Assembly (NCBI GenBank): GCA_964477445.1
Contig: CAYZED010000015.1
Coordinates: 1 to 64,000, forward strand
Length of the DNA: 64,000 nucleotides
DNA from: CAYZED01 sp964477445
GTDB lineage: Bacteria > Bacillota > Clostridia > Lutisporales > Lutisporaceae
Direction of reading: 5' to 3'
Below the pieces are notes generated by a model, which saw nothing but the letters and a program-made list of their open reading frames with translations, was not told the DNA's origin and made no database searches. Of this stretch, positions 17,277 to 24,592 are shown piece after piece (within the stretch, counting starts at the first letter, position 1; every line of letters begins with the position of its first letter). The translations under genes and the position numbers were made by a program.

Positions 17277-17582
17277 ATGCGAATTGAACAACATCCTGTC
17301 TTAACCTTTAAAAAAGGCAGATTAATAAAATTCACTTTCGATGGGAAAGAATATCAGGGATATGAGGATGAGCCGATAGCTGCAGCTCTTCATGCCGCTG
17401 GCATAAAAGTATTAGGACACTCTCATGGTCTTAATAGACCTCGTGGTTTCTATTGTGCGATAGGAAACTGCTCTTCATGTCTTATGGTCGTTAACGGAGA
17501 ACCAAACGTAAGAGTTTGCGTTGAAAAGCTTAAAGAGGGTATGATAGTCGAGACACAAGAAGGTCGCGGGGTTTTGAAATAA
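17277..17582 (+). CDS. (2Fe-2S)-binding small subunit (HcnA type)
   Basis: 101-residue plant-type [2Fe-2S] ferredoxin-like protein, the small subunit of the complex. CAIGNCSSC near residues 59-67 with a later Cys near 81 gives the four ligands, preceded by GHSHGLNRPRGFY, a hallmark of the HcnA/LhpE-type subunits. ATG start with AGGAGG upstream. 71 bp after the DAO-like gene; last gene of the operon. Confidence 0.88.
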   Translation: MRIEQHPVLTFKKGRLIKFTFDGKEYQGYEDEPIAAALHAAGIKVLGHSHGLNRPRGFYCAIGNCSSCLMVVNGEPNVRVCVEKLKEGMIVETQEGRGVLK

Positions 17583-17584
17583 TA

Positions 17585-17640
17585 AATTAGAATTCGAAAT
17601 GGAAGAATTAGAGTTCGAAGTGAAAGAAATGGAATTCTAA
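17585..17640 (+). repeat. 21-nt tandem repeat directly after the dehydrogenase operon
   Basis: Two to two and a half copies of TTAGAATTCGAAATGGAAGA-like units (first near 17587, second near 17608), starting three bases after the stop codon. One frame reads LEFEMEE-LEFEVKE without stops for about 19 codons, so it may be a decayed or shifted tail extension. Confidence 0.6.
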
Positions 17641-17685
17641 ATAGCTCGTATTACGTGAATTAATTAAAATATGAATTATGCAAGT

Positions 17686-17726
17686 AAAGATGATTTCTGA
17701 TTTATTGGGAGTCATCTTTTTTTTAT
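17686..17726 (+). terminator. probable terminator of the dehydrogenase operon
   Basis: AAAGATGA pairs with TCATCTTT (17686-17693 with 17712-17719) around an 18-nt loop, followed by TTTTTT. The large loop lowers confidence. Confidence 0.6.
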
Positions 17727-17878
17727 TTTCCCTACATTGGCTCAATCTTAAGGGTTGAAATATTTGCACAAATGAAAAGAAATAACTTCTAAGTCAAAAA
17801 TATTTAAAGTTCCCTGGTAGACAAATATAAAATTAAATTAGATAATTATAAAAAACGCAACAAGGAGGAAATGTGAAA

Positions 17879-18190
17879 ATGAAGGAAAAACAACAATTTC
17901 ATACTCATAAAAAATCTGATGAACCAGAATATGAACATACTCATGATCACGAACATAGTAATGATCGAGAACATGGGCATAAGCATAGTCATAAAAATAC
18001 AAAAGCGGTACTCAATCGCATTTCTCGTGCAAGTGGACATTTGGAAGCTGTAAAACAAATGGTAAAAGACGGAAGAGACTGTAGCGAGGTTCTAATACAG
18101 TTATCAGCAGTTATTGCAGCGCTTACTAATACTAGCAAGATAATTCTAAAAGATCATATGGAAAATTGTATTTTAAATGCAGTTCAATAA
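17879..18190 (+). CDS. CsoR/FrmR-family metal- or sulfur-sensing repressor with His-rich N-terminus
   Basis: 103-residue all-helical DNA-binding repressor (DUF156). The core has ligand residues in the CsoR order: Cys in GRDCSEV near residue 63, then KDHMENC with His and Cys four apart, the Cu(I)/persulfide-type set. Before it is an unusual stretch with about eleven His residues (residues 8-40, for example HTHDHEH and HGHKHSH) that could bind Ni, Zn or Cu. ATG 17879 with AAGGAGGA upstream (GTG 17873 is the alternative). No copper pump is adjacent; a candidate operator lies 60 bp downstream, before the ECF gene. Confidence 0.85.
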   Translation: MKEKQQFHTHKKSDEPEYEHTHDHEHSNDREHGHKHSHKNTKAVLNRISRASGHLEAVKQMVKDGRDCSEVLIQLSAVIAALTNTSKIILKDHMENCILNAVQ

Positions 18191-18250
18191 GGCAATTGAT
18201 CATTTTATTAAATAGAGATAATGATTCATTCCGTAATATGAATGTGTAAT

Positions 18251-18267
18251 ATCCCTATCCGGGGGAT
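18251..18267 (+). promoter_or_regulatory. candidate CsoR-type operator
   Basis: ATCCC-N7-GGGAT inverted repeat with C- and G-tracts (ATCCCTATCCGGGGGAT), the general shape of CsoR/CstR-family sites. It lies between the repressor gene and the ECF transporter gene. Assignment is inference from shape and position. Confidence 0.5.
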
Positions 18268-18322
18268 TAGATGAAAGGAAACTAATAATTTCGTGATATC
18301 CAATTTAACAAAATAGTCTTGT

Positions 18323-18360
18323 AAATGGTCATTTTTTAATTTATTAAAAAATGACCATTT
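18323..18360. terminator. 18-bp perfect hairpin, probable terminator
   Basis: AAATGGTCATTTTTTAAT and its exact complement (18323-18340, 18343-18360) with a 2-nt loop, ending in TTTTA. It probably ends the repressor transcript, and may act in both directions. Confidence 0.7.
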
Positions 18361-18466
18361 TATATCCCCTATGTCAGCTTGTTTTAAATCAGAAGTAGAT
18401 TATAATCTATTAGGACAGAAATTACTTATCTGTTTATACATTTCGAAGTAATGAAAGGGGATTTTT

Positions 18467-19003
18467 ATGAAAAATAAAACAGTAAGAGAAACAGTATTAT
18501 CAGGTCTTTTTATCGCGTTAGGATTGATTTTGCCCACGATCTTTCATGCGATTGGTGCAGGAAACACCTTTTTGCCAATGCATATTCCAGTCCTTATTGC
18601 AGGATTTGTTGTTGGATTACCGTTCGCTATTGCAGTAGGAATATTAACTCCAATTCTAAGTTCGTTGATAACAGGTATGCCACCTTTATTCCCTGTATTG
18701 ATATTTATGATATTCGAATTGGCAACATATGGGGCTGTTGCAAGTTTGCTTTATAGAAAATCAAAACTTAACATTTATATCTCTCTTGTTTTAAGTATGA
18801 TAATCGGAAGGATTGTTTCATCAATAGTTGTATGGGTATTAGTAACGTTTTTTATGGCTAAATTACCAAATCCAATTGTATTTATCGCTGGAGCTATTTT
18901 GCAGGGATTGCCAGGTATAATAATACAGATTGTGTTAATCCCAGGAATAGTTTTAGCCTTACAAAAAAGCAACCTTATTAAGAGAGAGGGTATAACAGAT
19001 TGA
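18467..19003 (+). CDS. ECF transporter S-component, substrate unknown
   Basis: 178-residue integral membrane protein with about six hydrophobic helices. The N-terminal TVRETVLSGLFIALGLILP and the FLPMHIPVLIAGFVVGLPF segment are typical of energy-coupling-factor substrate-binding subunits, which share ATPase and T subunits encoded elsewhere. The vitamin or metal carried cannot be told. ATG start with AAAGGGG upstream. Its TGA overlaps the TTG start of the methyltransferase, and it follows a CsoR-like repressor and candidate operator, hinting at metal- or sulfur-linked control. Confidence 0.85.
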   Translation: MKNKTVRETVLSGLFIALGLILPTIFHAIGAGNTFLPMHIPVLIAGFVVGLPFAIAVGILTPILSSLITGMPPLFPVLIFMIFELATYGAVASLLYRKSKLNIYISLVLSMIIGRIVSSIVVWVLVTFFMAKLPNPIVFIAGAILQGLPGIIIQIVLIPGIVLALQKSNLIKREGITD

Positions 19004-19593
19004 TTAATCAAAGGGAATTTTTTGACTCAATGGCAGAAAAATGGGACGAAGTTTGTCAACATGATACGGATAAAATAGAGAAAATTTTAAATTTGATAAA
19101 TATACAAAATGGAGATAAGATTCTTGATGTTGGAACAGGAACTGGAATTCTTATACCTTTCCTAAGAGAACAAGTTGGTGAACAAGGAAAGATTGTAGCA
19201 ATTGATGTTTCGAAAAAAATGCTAGAAATAGCAGAACGTAAGTATACATATGATAATGTATCTTTTGTTTGTGATGACGTTTTAAAATCTGATTTGCCAA
19301 GTCAGTATTTCGATTATGCAATATGTTATTCAGTTTTTCCGCATTTTGAAAATAAAAAAATAGCGATTGAAAACTTAAGCTCATATTTGAAAGAAGCTGG
19401 TAAGTTGATGGTTTGCCATTCACAAAGCAGAGAAGAAATAAACAAACTTCATAGAAATGCTTCAAAGGCGGTAGCAGAAGATAATTTACCAACAACGGAT
19501 GAGTTTAAGGAGTGCTTTAGTGAATTGAACTTAGAAACAATTATTGAAATTGACAATGATGAAATGTTTGTCATGGTGTGTAGTAAGAAGTAA
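19000..19593 (+). CDS. class I SAM-dependent methyltransferase
   Basis: 197 residues. Motif I LDVGTGTG is near residues 42-49, an acidic end of strand 2 (IDVSKKML) and a DDVLKSD motif II follow; no further domain. TTG start at 19000 overlaps the ECF gene stop (TTGA), with GAGAGAGGG upstream, so the two are translationally coupled. The methyl acceptor is unknown; coupling suggests it acts on whatever the transporter brings in. Confidence 0.85.
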   Translation: MINQREFFDSMAEKWDEVCQHDTDKIEKILNLINIQNGDKILDVGTGTGILIPFLREQVGEQGKIVAIDVSKKMLEIAERKYTYDNVSFVCDDVLKSDLPSQYFDYAICYSVFPHFENKKIAIENLSSYLKEAGKLMVCHSQSREEINKLHRNASKAVAEDNLPTTDEFKECFSELNLETIIEIDNDEMFVMVCSKK

Positions 19594-19793
19594 AAACAAA
19601 ATGATTAACTATGATTTTTAAGATTAAACACCTCAAGTGTGGTATAATATAATTAATGCTAAATATTGGCATTATATACAGATGCTTTATGTTAATTGAA
19701 CTAAAGGACTTATATATGTTCTTTGAACTAAACTTAATTATATTTGAATATAGTGAAATTCATTTTCATTATATTGGAAACGGAGACGATAAT

Positions 19794-19946
19794 ATGGCTC
19801 TATTAAGATGGATAGGCGGAGTGATTGTTTTTTTCTGGTTACTTGGATTTGTATTAAGAATCGGTGGAGGTTTAATACATATACTGCTAGTAATTGCAGT
19901 GATTGTATTCATATCAGATTACATTTTTGGACGAGGACGGAGATAA
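19794..19946 (+). CDS. lmo0937-family small membrane protein
   Basis: 50-residue protein, almost all hydrophobic: two membrane helices (VIVFFWLLGFVLRI and LIHILLVIAVIVFISDYIF) with the conserved GGGLIHILLV centre and basic GRGRR end of the lmo0937 family. The ATG at 19794 is chosen because CGGAGA lies 7 nt before it and homologues start here; the frame extends upstream to 19656 without support. Function unknown. Confidence 0.85.
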   Translation: MALLRWIGGVIVFFWLLGFVLRIGGGLIHILLVIAVIVFISDYIFGRGRR

Positions 19947-20018
19947 ATCTCTTCTATTCTCGATTCGAATAAGAGCGATTTATGATACTATACACACTAA
20001 GTTTTAGGAGGAAAAATT

Positions 20019-20372
20019 ATGATTATTAGAGACATGTTAAAATTGGTGAAAAATGAAAAAATTAAACAAGAAAGAGCACGTTTTGCTTGTAAACACGCTG
20101 TGGGAGTTTCGCTAGTAGTAGCTACTGGAATCGCAATTGGACTATTAATTGGAACAAAGGCATGTAAGAAAATATGTGTAAAAATTTCTGATTGTGCAGA
20201 AAATACAGTAGAAAATATTAAAGAAAACTTGTGCTGTGTTAAGGAAGACATTGAAGAAGGCTTGTGTTGCGCAAAAGAAAAAATAAAAGAGGGCCTTAAA
20301 CATGTTGAGCATGCGGCCGAAAAGGTTCATGAAGATATTGATGAAGAAATAAATGAGAGTAAAAAAGAGTAA
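20019..20372 (+). CDS. small single-pass membrane protein with Cys-rich amphipathic repeat
   Basis: 117 residues; family not recognised, loosely like YtxH-type proteins. A basic N-terminus is followed by one membrane helix (about 28-46, VGVSLVVATGIAIGLLIG), then a Cys-containing helix repeat of about 11 residues: NIKENLCCVKEDIEEGLCCAK then EKIKEGLKHVEHAAEKVHED. The two CC pairs lie on the repeating helix. ATG start with TAGGAGG upstream; 72 bp after the lmo0937-type gene; strong terminator after it. Confidence 0.7.
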   Translation: MIIRDMLKLVKNEKIKQERARFACKHAVGVSLVVATGIAIGLLIGTKACKKICVKISDCAENTVENIKENLCCVKEDIEEGLCCAKEKIKEGLKHVEHAAEKVHEDIDEEINESKKE

Positions 20373-20388
20373 TAATAATGAAGATTTT

Positions 20389-20414
20389 AAAGAGGCTTGA
20401 GGCCTCTTTTTTTC
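20389..20414 (+). terminator. rho-independent terminator
   Basis: AAAGAGGC/GCCTCTTT stem (20389-20396 with 20402-20409), 5-nt loop, followed by a T run. Confidence 0.92.
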
Positions 20415-20597
20415 ATGTTTTTATTAATTGATTTGTTAAAATTATTATATTAATGTTTAAATATAAAATGCCAAATATGGCGCGTATATATGAAATATGA
20501 TACTTAAAGTGCAATATGTTGCTATTTAAATAATTGTAGGTTATGATGTATATAGTTATAGAGATGTGTAACTTATAATAATGAAAGAGGCGATATA

Positions 20598-20942
20598 ATG
20601 GTTAAATATATGACTTCTCGTGGTACATTAGCTGAAATTGGTGCAAGATTGAAAGCCTATAGAATCGATTTCCCGCTTTCGCAGGAAGAATTAGCACTTA
20701 AATCAGGAGTTTCGAAACGAAGCATATCGCGGATGGAGAATGGCGAAGATATACATTTTGGTAATATAATAAAAGTTCTTATGGCACTAGACTTAGATGC
20801 CAATCTAGAGTTGCTCGTTCCAGATTCGAAAAAGAGACCCTCAAATTATTTGAATGATAAATCAAATCCCCCACAAAGAAAACGCACAAGAATAAAAGTG
20901 CCTAAAAACTCAAATGCTGATATTAAATGGGGAGATGAATAG
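20598..20942 (+). CDS. hipB: HipB-type antitoxin, XRE-family repressor
   Basis: 114-residue DNA-binding antitoxin. A helix-turn-helix of the Cro/C1 type spans about residues 28-55 (SQEELALKSGVSKRSISRMENG). The C-terminal 35 residues are basic and disordered. It would neutralise HipA and repress the pair. Two bases separate its stop from hipA. ATG start with GAGGCGA upstream. A palindrome GCCAAATATGGC at 20470-20481 lies upstream, but it is not the classical HipB box. Confidence 0.85.
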   Translation: MVKYMTSRGTLAEIGARLKAYRIDFPLSQEELALKSGVSKRSISRMENGEDIHFGNIIKVLMALDLDANLELLVPDSKKRPSNYLNDKSNPPQRKRTRIKVPKNSNADIKWGDE

Positions 20943-20944
20943 CT

Positions 20945-22231
20945 ATGAATAATACAGCAACCGTAACACTATGGGGGACAACGGTAGGATATTTTCATTT
21001 AGAAGAAGGAAAAAAGTTTGTGTCATTTGAATATGATAAAAATTTTGTTCGGATGGGTATCGAGGTATCACCTCTCATGATGCCTTTATCAAATAGAATA
21101 TATGAGTTTCCGGAATTGGCAACACAATCATTCAAAGGTGTACCGGGCTTATTAGCAGACTCATTGCCAGACAGGTTTGGAAATGCAGTTATAGATCAGT
21201 GGCTTGCATCAGAAGGCAGATTACCAGAATCTTTTAATGTCGTAGAACGACTATGTTATACAGGTAAACGTGGAATGGGTGCATTAGAATATAAACCCTC
21301 GACTAGAATATCTGGCGATACAGATGATAAAGTAAGCATTGCTAGATTGGCGGATTTTGCTTCAGTTGTTTTAGAAGAAAAAGAAAATATTTTATTATCA
21401 TCAAAAGACGATATTAATTTCAAACAACTATTAAAACTAGGAACATCAGCAGGTGGAGCAAGAGCAAAGGCAGTTATTTCCTATAATAAAATAACAGGTG
21501 ATATACTTTCTGGGCAGATTGATCTAGGAGATGGGTATGATTTTTGGTTAATTAAGTTTGATGGTGTTAAAAAGAATGGAGATCATAATCTCGAAGATGT
21601 TGTAGAATATACATCGATAGAATATGCATATTATCTGATGGCACTAAAAGCAGGAGTTGTTATGAGTGAGTGTAAGTTGCTAGAAGAAGGAAGTCGGAAA
21701 CATTTCATGACAAAGAGATTTGACAGAGTGAATGGCAAAAAGTTGCATATGCAGTCATTGGGAGCAATTACTCATATTGATTATAATGAACCAGGTTTGT
21801 GTAGCTATGAAATGGCGGCTTTAACGGCAAGAAGACTGGGATTGCCAAATAGTGATATTGAGCAGTTCTTCAGAAGGATGGTATTTAATGTTCTAGCAGT
21901 GAATCAAGATGATCATGTGAAGAATATTTCATTCTTAATGGATAGAAATGGGGATTGGAGTTTATCCCCAGCATACGATATAACATTTGCGTGTGATTCG
22001 AGAAATAAATGGTTACAAGCACATCAGATGACAGTTAATGGGAAGCAATCAAATATTCTGATAAATGATATAATTACATGTGGTCAAAATATGGATCTCA
22101 AGTCATTTAAGTGCAAGAAAATAATTGAAGAAGTAAAATCCGCAGTAAAAGATTGGCAGGATATAGCGCGTTCTGTAGATATTAAAGAAAAAACAATTTC
22201 TTTGATTGAAGAAGAACATAAAAAATATTAA
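20945..22231 (+). CDS. hipA: HipA-type serine/threonine kinase toxin
   Basis: 428-residue kinase toxin. In E. coli, HipA phosphorylates glutamyl-tRNA synthetase and causes persistence. The N-terminal HipA_N domain (to about 105) includes GVPGLLADSLPDRFG; the Gly-rich loop TSAGGARAKA is near residue 167; the catalytic NQDDHVKN is near 320 with the Mg-binding SPAYDIT near 341, so all kinase residues look intact. Co-directional with hipB. Ends with a hairpin. The pair is isolated, with no phage or transposase gene next to it. Confidence 0.9.
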   Translation: MNNTATVTLWGTTVGYFHLEEGKKFVSFEYDKNFVRMGIEVSPLMMPLSNRIYEFPELATQSFKGVPGLLADSLPDRFGNAVIDQWLASEGRLPESFNVVERLCYTGKRGMGALEYKPSTRISGDTDDKVSIARLADFASVVLEEKENILLSSKDDINFKQLLKLGTSAGGARAKAVISYNKITGDILSGQIDLGDGYDFWLIKFDGVKKNGDHNLEDVVEYTSIEYAYYLMALKAGVVMSECKLLEEGSRKHFMTKRFDRVNGKKLHMQSLGAITHIDYNEPGLCSYEMAALTARRLGLPNSDIEQFFRRMVFNVLAVNQDDHVKNISFLMDRNGDWSLSPAYDITFACDSRNKWLQAHQMTVNGKQSNILINDIITCGQNMDLKSFKCKKIIEEVKSAVKDWQDIARSVDIKEKTISLIEEEHKKY

Positions 22232-22246
22232 AATAATAAGATTTTT

Positions 22247-22267
22247 AGAGCTGGCTTGGCCAGCTCT
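22247..22267. terminator. hairpin after hipA
   Basis: AGAGCTGGC/GCCAGCTCT, 9-bp perfect stem with a 3-nt loop, 15 bp after hipA. The T run is weak, so terminator strength is uncertain. Confidence 0.6.
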
Positions 22268-22279
22268 TATTCTAACCTT

Positions 22280-22350
22280 ACTCTCTTTTATCGTTGTGTC
22301 CTTTTATTCTTACTCTCTTTTATTCTTACGCTCTTTTATCCTCATTCCCT
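22280..22350. repeat. pyrimidine-rich short tandem repeats between hipA and bioY
   Basis: About three to four degenerate 16-nt units of the form CTTTTATTCTTACTCT fill the gap between the convergent genes. No coding frame or motif is seen. Confidence 0.6.
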
Positions 22351-22362
22351 TTCACCTTACGC

Positions 22363-22911
22363 TCACTTTACCGTCATATATCCCAATCTTCTATTTACAG
22401 CCACAGCAATAATTACTGCAAACACAGCTTTTATAATATCTAGTGGCAAATATGGTAGTGCTCCAATGAGAAATCCTTTTGTTAGTGAAATCTTTAGTAT
22501 AAATGAAAGCCAAGGAACACCTATTAGGTAAACAACAATTATTCCTCCGAAAATATTTGCAATTGCGAGTCGCATGATTTTTTTGCCATCACCTTTAATT
22601 AGCGAAATAACAAATGCACCAAATATAAATGAGAAAAGAAAGCCGCCCGATGGGCCAAATAAGGTACCTAACCCACTATTTCCACCAGCAAACACTGGTA
22701 AACCAACTGCGCCTAAAAAAATGTACACAATAACTGCGGCAACAGCTTCTAAAGGTCCAAGGATTGAACCAATGAGCATAATGCCTAACGTTTGGCCAGT
22801 TATTGGTACAGTACTAAACGGAACAGGAATAGAGATAAATGATAAAACTACTAAGATCGCCGCAAATAGTGCGGTCATAACCATGCTTCTAATATTTTTT
22901 GTTTGATTCAT
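22363..22911 (-). CDS. bioY: biotin ECF transporter S-component
   Basis: 182-residue membrane protein that binds and imports biotin with the shared ECF module. Six hydrophobic helices; BioY hallmarks are PITGQTLGIML near residue 38, YIFLGAVGLPVFAGG near 65 and FGPSGGFLFSF near 88. The start is ATG 22911 with AGGAG 8 nt upstream; the longer frame to 23010 runs through the promoter and operator. Its promoter overlaps a BirA box, so biotin-replete cells should shut it off. No biotin synthesis gene is nearby. Confidence 0.93.
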   Translation of the reverse strand: MNQTKNIRSMVMTALFAAILVVLSFISIPVPFSTVPITGQTLGIMLIGSILGPLEAVAAVIVYIFLGAVGLPVFAGGNSGLGTLFGPSGGFLFSFIFGAFVISLIKGDGKKIMRLAIANIFGGIIVVYLIGVPWLSFILKISLTKGFLIGALPYLPLDIIKAVFAVIIAVAVNRRLGYMTVK

Positions 22912-22956
22912 TTGAGAACTCCTTTTATAATAGAAATGTTGTTTAATTATACAAGG

Positions 22957-22985
22957 ATTATAAATAGAAATAGTTTCATTGTCAA
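22957..22985 (-). promoter_or_regulatory. sigma-A promoter of bioY
   Basis: Minus-strand TTGACA (22985-22980), 17-nt spacer, TATAAT (22962-22957): a perfect consensus. The BirA box overlaps the -35 hexamer. Confidence 0.88.
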
Positions 22986-23010
22986 CCGAAAACAATATTT
23001 TGGTTAACAA
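22979..23010. promoter_or_regulatory. BirA operator of bioY
   Basis: TTGTCAACC, 14-nt spacer, GGTTAACAA matches the Firmicute biotin-repressor box (TTGTTAACC-N14/15-GGTTAACAA) with one change in the left half. It covers the bioY -35 element. Confidence 0.85.
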
Positions 23011-23066
23011 TGAAATCTATATTTTTGTTAACAATGTATTGAAACTATATTTTGGTTAAAAATGTT
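22995..23066. repeat. three tandem copies of the BirA half-site region
   Basis: The unit TATTTTGGTTAACAATG recurs three times with drift (ends near 23011, 23035 and 23064), spaced about 24-29 bp. The second and third copies could give extra weak BirA sites behind the bioY promoter. Confidence 0.65.
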
Positions 23067-23178
23067 GTTTGCATGACTTGAAATATAAGTGTTCATGCAA
23101 AAGTTGGCCAGAAAACATTGAAACAAAAATTCGTACCAAGCGTATGTATTATGAAGAACAAAATCTGGAGGGATTAAA

Positions 23179-24564
23179 ATGAATGAAAATGGAAACGGCG
23201 AAGGCGGAAATAATAATCGAGGAAATAATTCGAATAATGATAAACAATATAATCAAGAAAAAACGTCTAGCTCCAATAACTCAACAAATTCTGCGAACTC
23301 ATCTAACTCATCAAACTCGTATGCAAGACATGATGGGTGGAAACGTGTAGACCAAAATCAATACAGTAATGATAATGGAAGACAAGGATGGTCCAATGAT
23401 AATCAAGCTAGATATAATGATAAACAAAATAGATACAATGAAAGACAAACCAGATATAATGATAGAGACGCTAGAAAATACGAAAGACAGAGTAGAAAAT
23501 ATAAAAACTTAAATAGAAATCATTCACAGGACGGGTTTCATGGTATCGGTGATTTGTTATCGTATTTGATTGGAATGAGTTTTGAAATAACTTTTAAATC
23601 AATTGAACTAGTGTTTGAAATTATTAGCGGTATTTTCACACCGTTTAAACAAAATGGAAGTGCGAGAATGTACTCGAAAAATAATTATAGTAATATGAAT
23701 AATAGCAAAGCTCAAAATGATAATTTTCAAAACAAAAAAACTAGCAGTGAATCAATACACACCGAAACAGCGCATACTGAAACAGCTCGTAGTGAAACAG
23801 CTCGTAGTGAAACAGCTCGTAGTGAAACAGCTCACGGTGAACCAGTTCGCAGTGAAAAAGCACAGAGCAATAAAAAGGAAGTGGATGAAATGGGCAAAAA
23901 AAAGGATATTCCAGAGACGGAAAATAAACTCGTAGCATTTAAAAAAGACGTACTTTTATGTTTGTTTTTGTTAATGATAATCCCGTTGATAATTTTTATT
24001 GCTATGAAAAAGATAATGTTTGCAGGTATTATTGTAGCTATTGGAATATCATTGATGGTAACGTTTAACATTATTATTTCAGGTATAATTTCTTTCAAAG
24101 AAAATAGTGAAAAGAAAAAAGAGCGAATGGCTGAAATTGAAGTTGAAAAAAATGTAGCAGACGAAACCGATGCAGACAAGGCCACGGAAGCTGCGTTTGA
24201 CAAAATTTTTGAAATTAGAAAAGATATGATTCAATTGCCAGAAGGGGTCGTAAAAGAAAAAATCGAGAGCATCTGTACTATTGCGGACAAAATCATAGGC
24301 GAAGTAAGATCAAATCCTGAGGTATATCCTCAATCAAAAAGATTTTTCTATTATCATATTGAATCTTTTACTGAAATATTTAATAAATATATGAAACTTT
24401 TGAATTATCGTGAAGATTCAGCTGAGACCGGCAGAACACTTTTTGAGACCGAAAAGGCTTTTGGTAATATCGAAGAAATATTTAGAGATTTCTTATCAAA
24501 AACATTAGAAAAAGACCTTATCAATTTAAAGGCCGAAATCAATGTTATGAAGAATAGTCAATAG
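23179..24564 (+). CDS. XpaC-like protein with disordered N-terminus and in-frame repeats
   Basis: 461 residues. The C-terminal 130 (about 330-461) match the XpaC / 5-bromo-4-chloroindolyl-phosphate hydrolysis family (YPQSKRFFYYHIESF region); that family is poorly characterised and often sits with toxic-anion-resistance (TelA) genes, absent here. Order: Asn/Ser/Gly-rich and Tyr/Asn/Asp/Arg-rich low complexity (1-115), a hydrophobic helix (about 122-152), a SETAR pentapeptide array (about 196-228), two membrane helices (about 262-310), then the helical domain. ATG start with GGAGGG upstream. Confidence 0.75.
   Translation: MNENGNGEGGNNNRGNNSNNDKQYNQEKTSSSNNSTNSANSSNSSNSYARHDGWKRVDQNQYSNDNGRQGWSNDNQARYNDKQNRYNERQTRYNDRDARKYERQSRKYKNLNRNHSQDGFHGIGDLLSYLIGMSFEITFKSIELVFEIISGIFTPFKQNGSARMYSKNNYSNMNNSKAQNDNFQNKKTSSESIHTETAHTETARSETARSETARSETAHGEPVRSEKAQSNKKEVDEMGKKKDIPETENKLVAFKKDVLLCLFLLMIIPLIIFIAMKKIMFAGIIVAIGISLMVTFNIIISGIISFKENSEKKKERMAEIEVEKNVADETDADKATEAAFDKIFEIRKDMIQLPEGVVKEKIESICTIADKIIGEVRSNPEVYPQSKRFFYYHIESFTEIFNKYMKLLNYREDSAETGRTLFETEKAFGNIEEIFRDFLSKTLEKDLINLKAEINVMKNSQ
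23764..23852 (+). repeat. 15-bp in-frame minisatellite in the XpaC-like gene
   Basis: GAAACAGCTCGTAGT units, about five or six with drift, encoding [S/H][E]TA[R/H] pentapeptides. Three central copies are identical, a sign of recent slippage. Confidence 0.88.
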
Positions 24565-24592
24565 AATGTTATTCAGAGGAGTCAATAATATG

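Noticed and set aside
20470..20481. HipB operator (GCCAAATATGGC palindrome)
   Set aside because: It does not resemble known HipB boxes and is 117 bp from hipB; recorded only as a palindrome.
20598..22231. Prophage or integrative element carrying hipBA
   Set aside because: No integrase, phage structural or tRNA target gene is nearby; codon use looks similar to its neighbours.
23741..23938. Repetitive minus-strand reading frame opposite the SETAR array
   Set aside because: It is a mirror of the repeat in the XpaC-like gene, with no ribosome-binding site.
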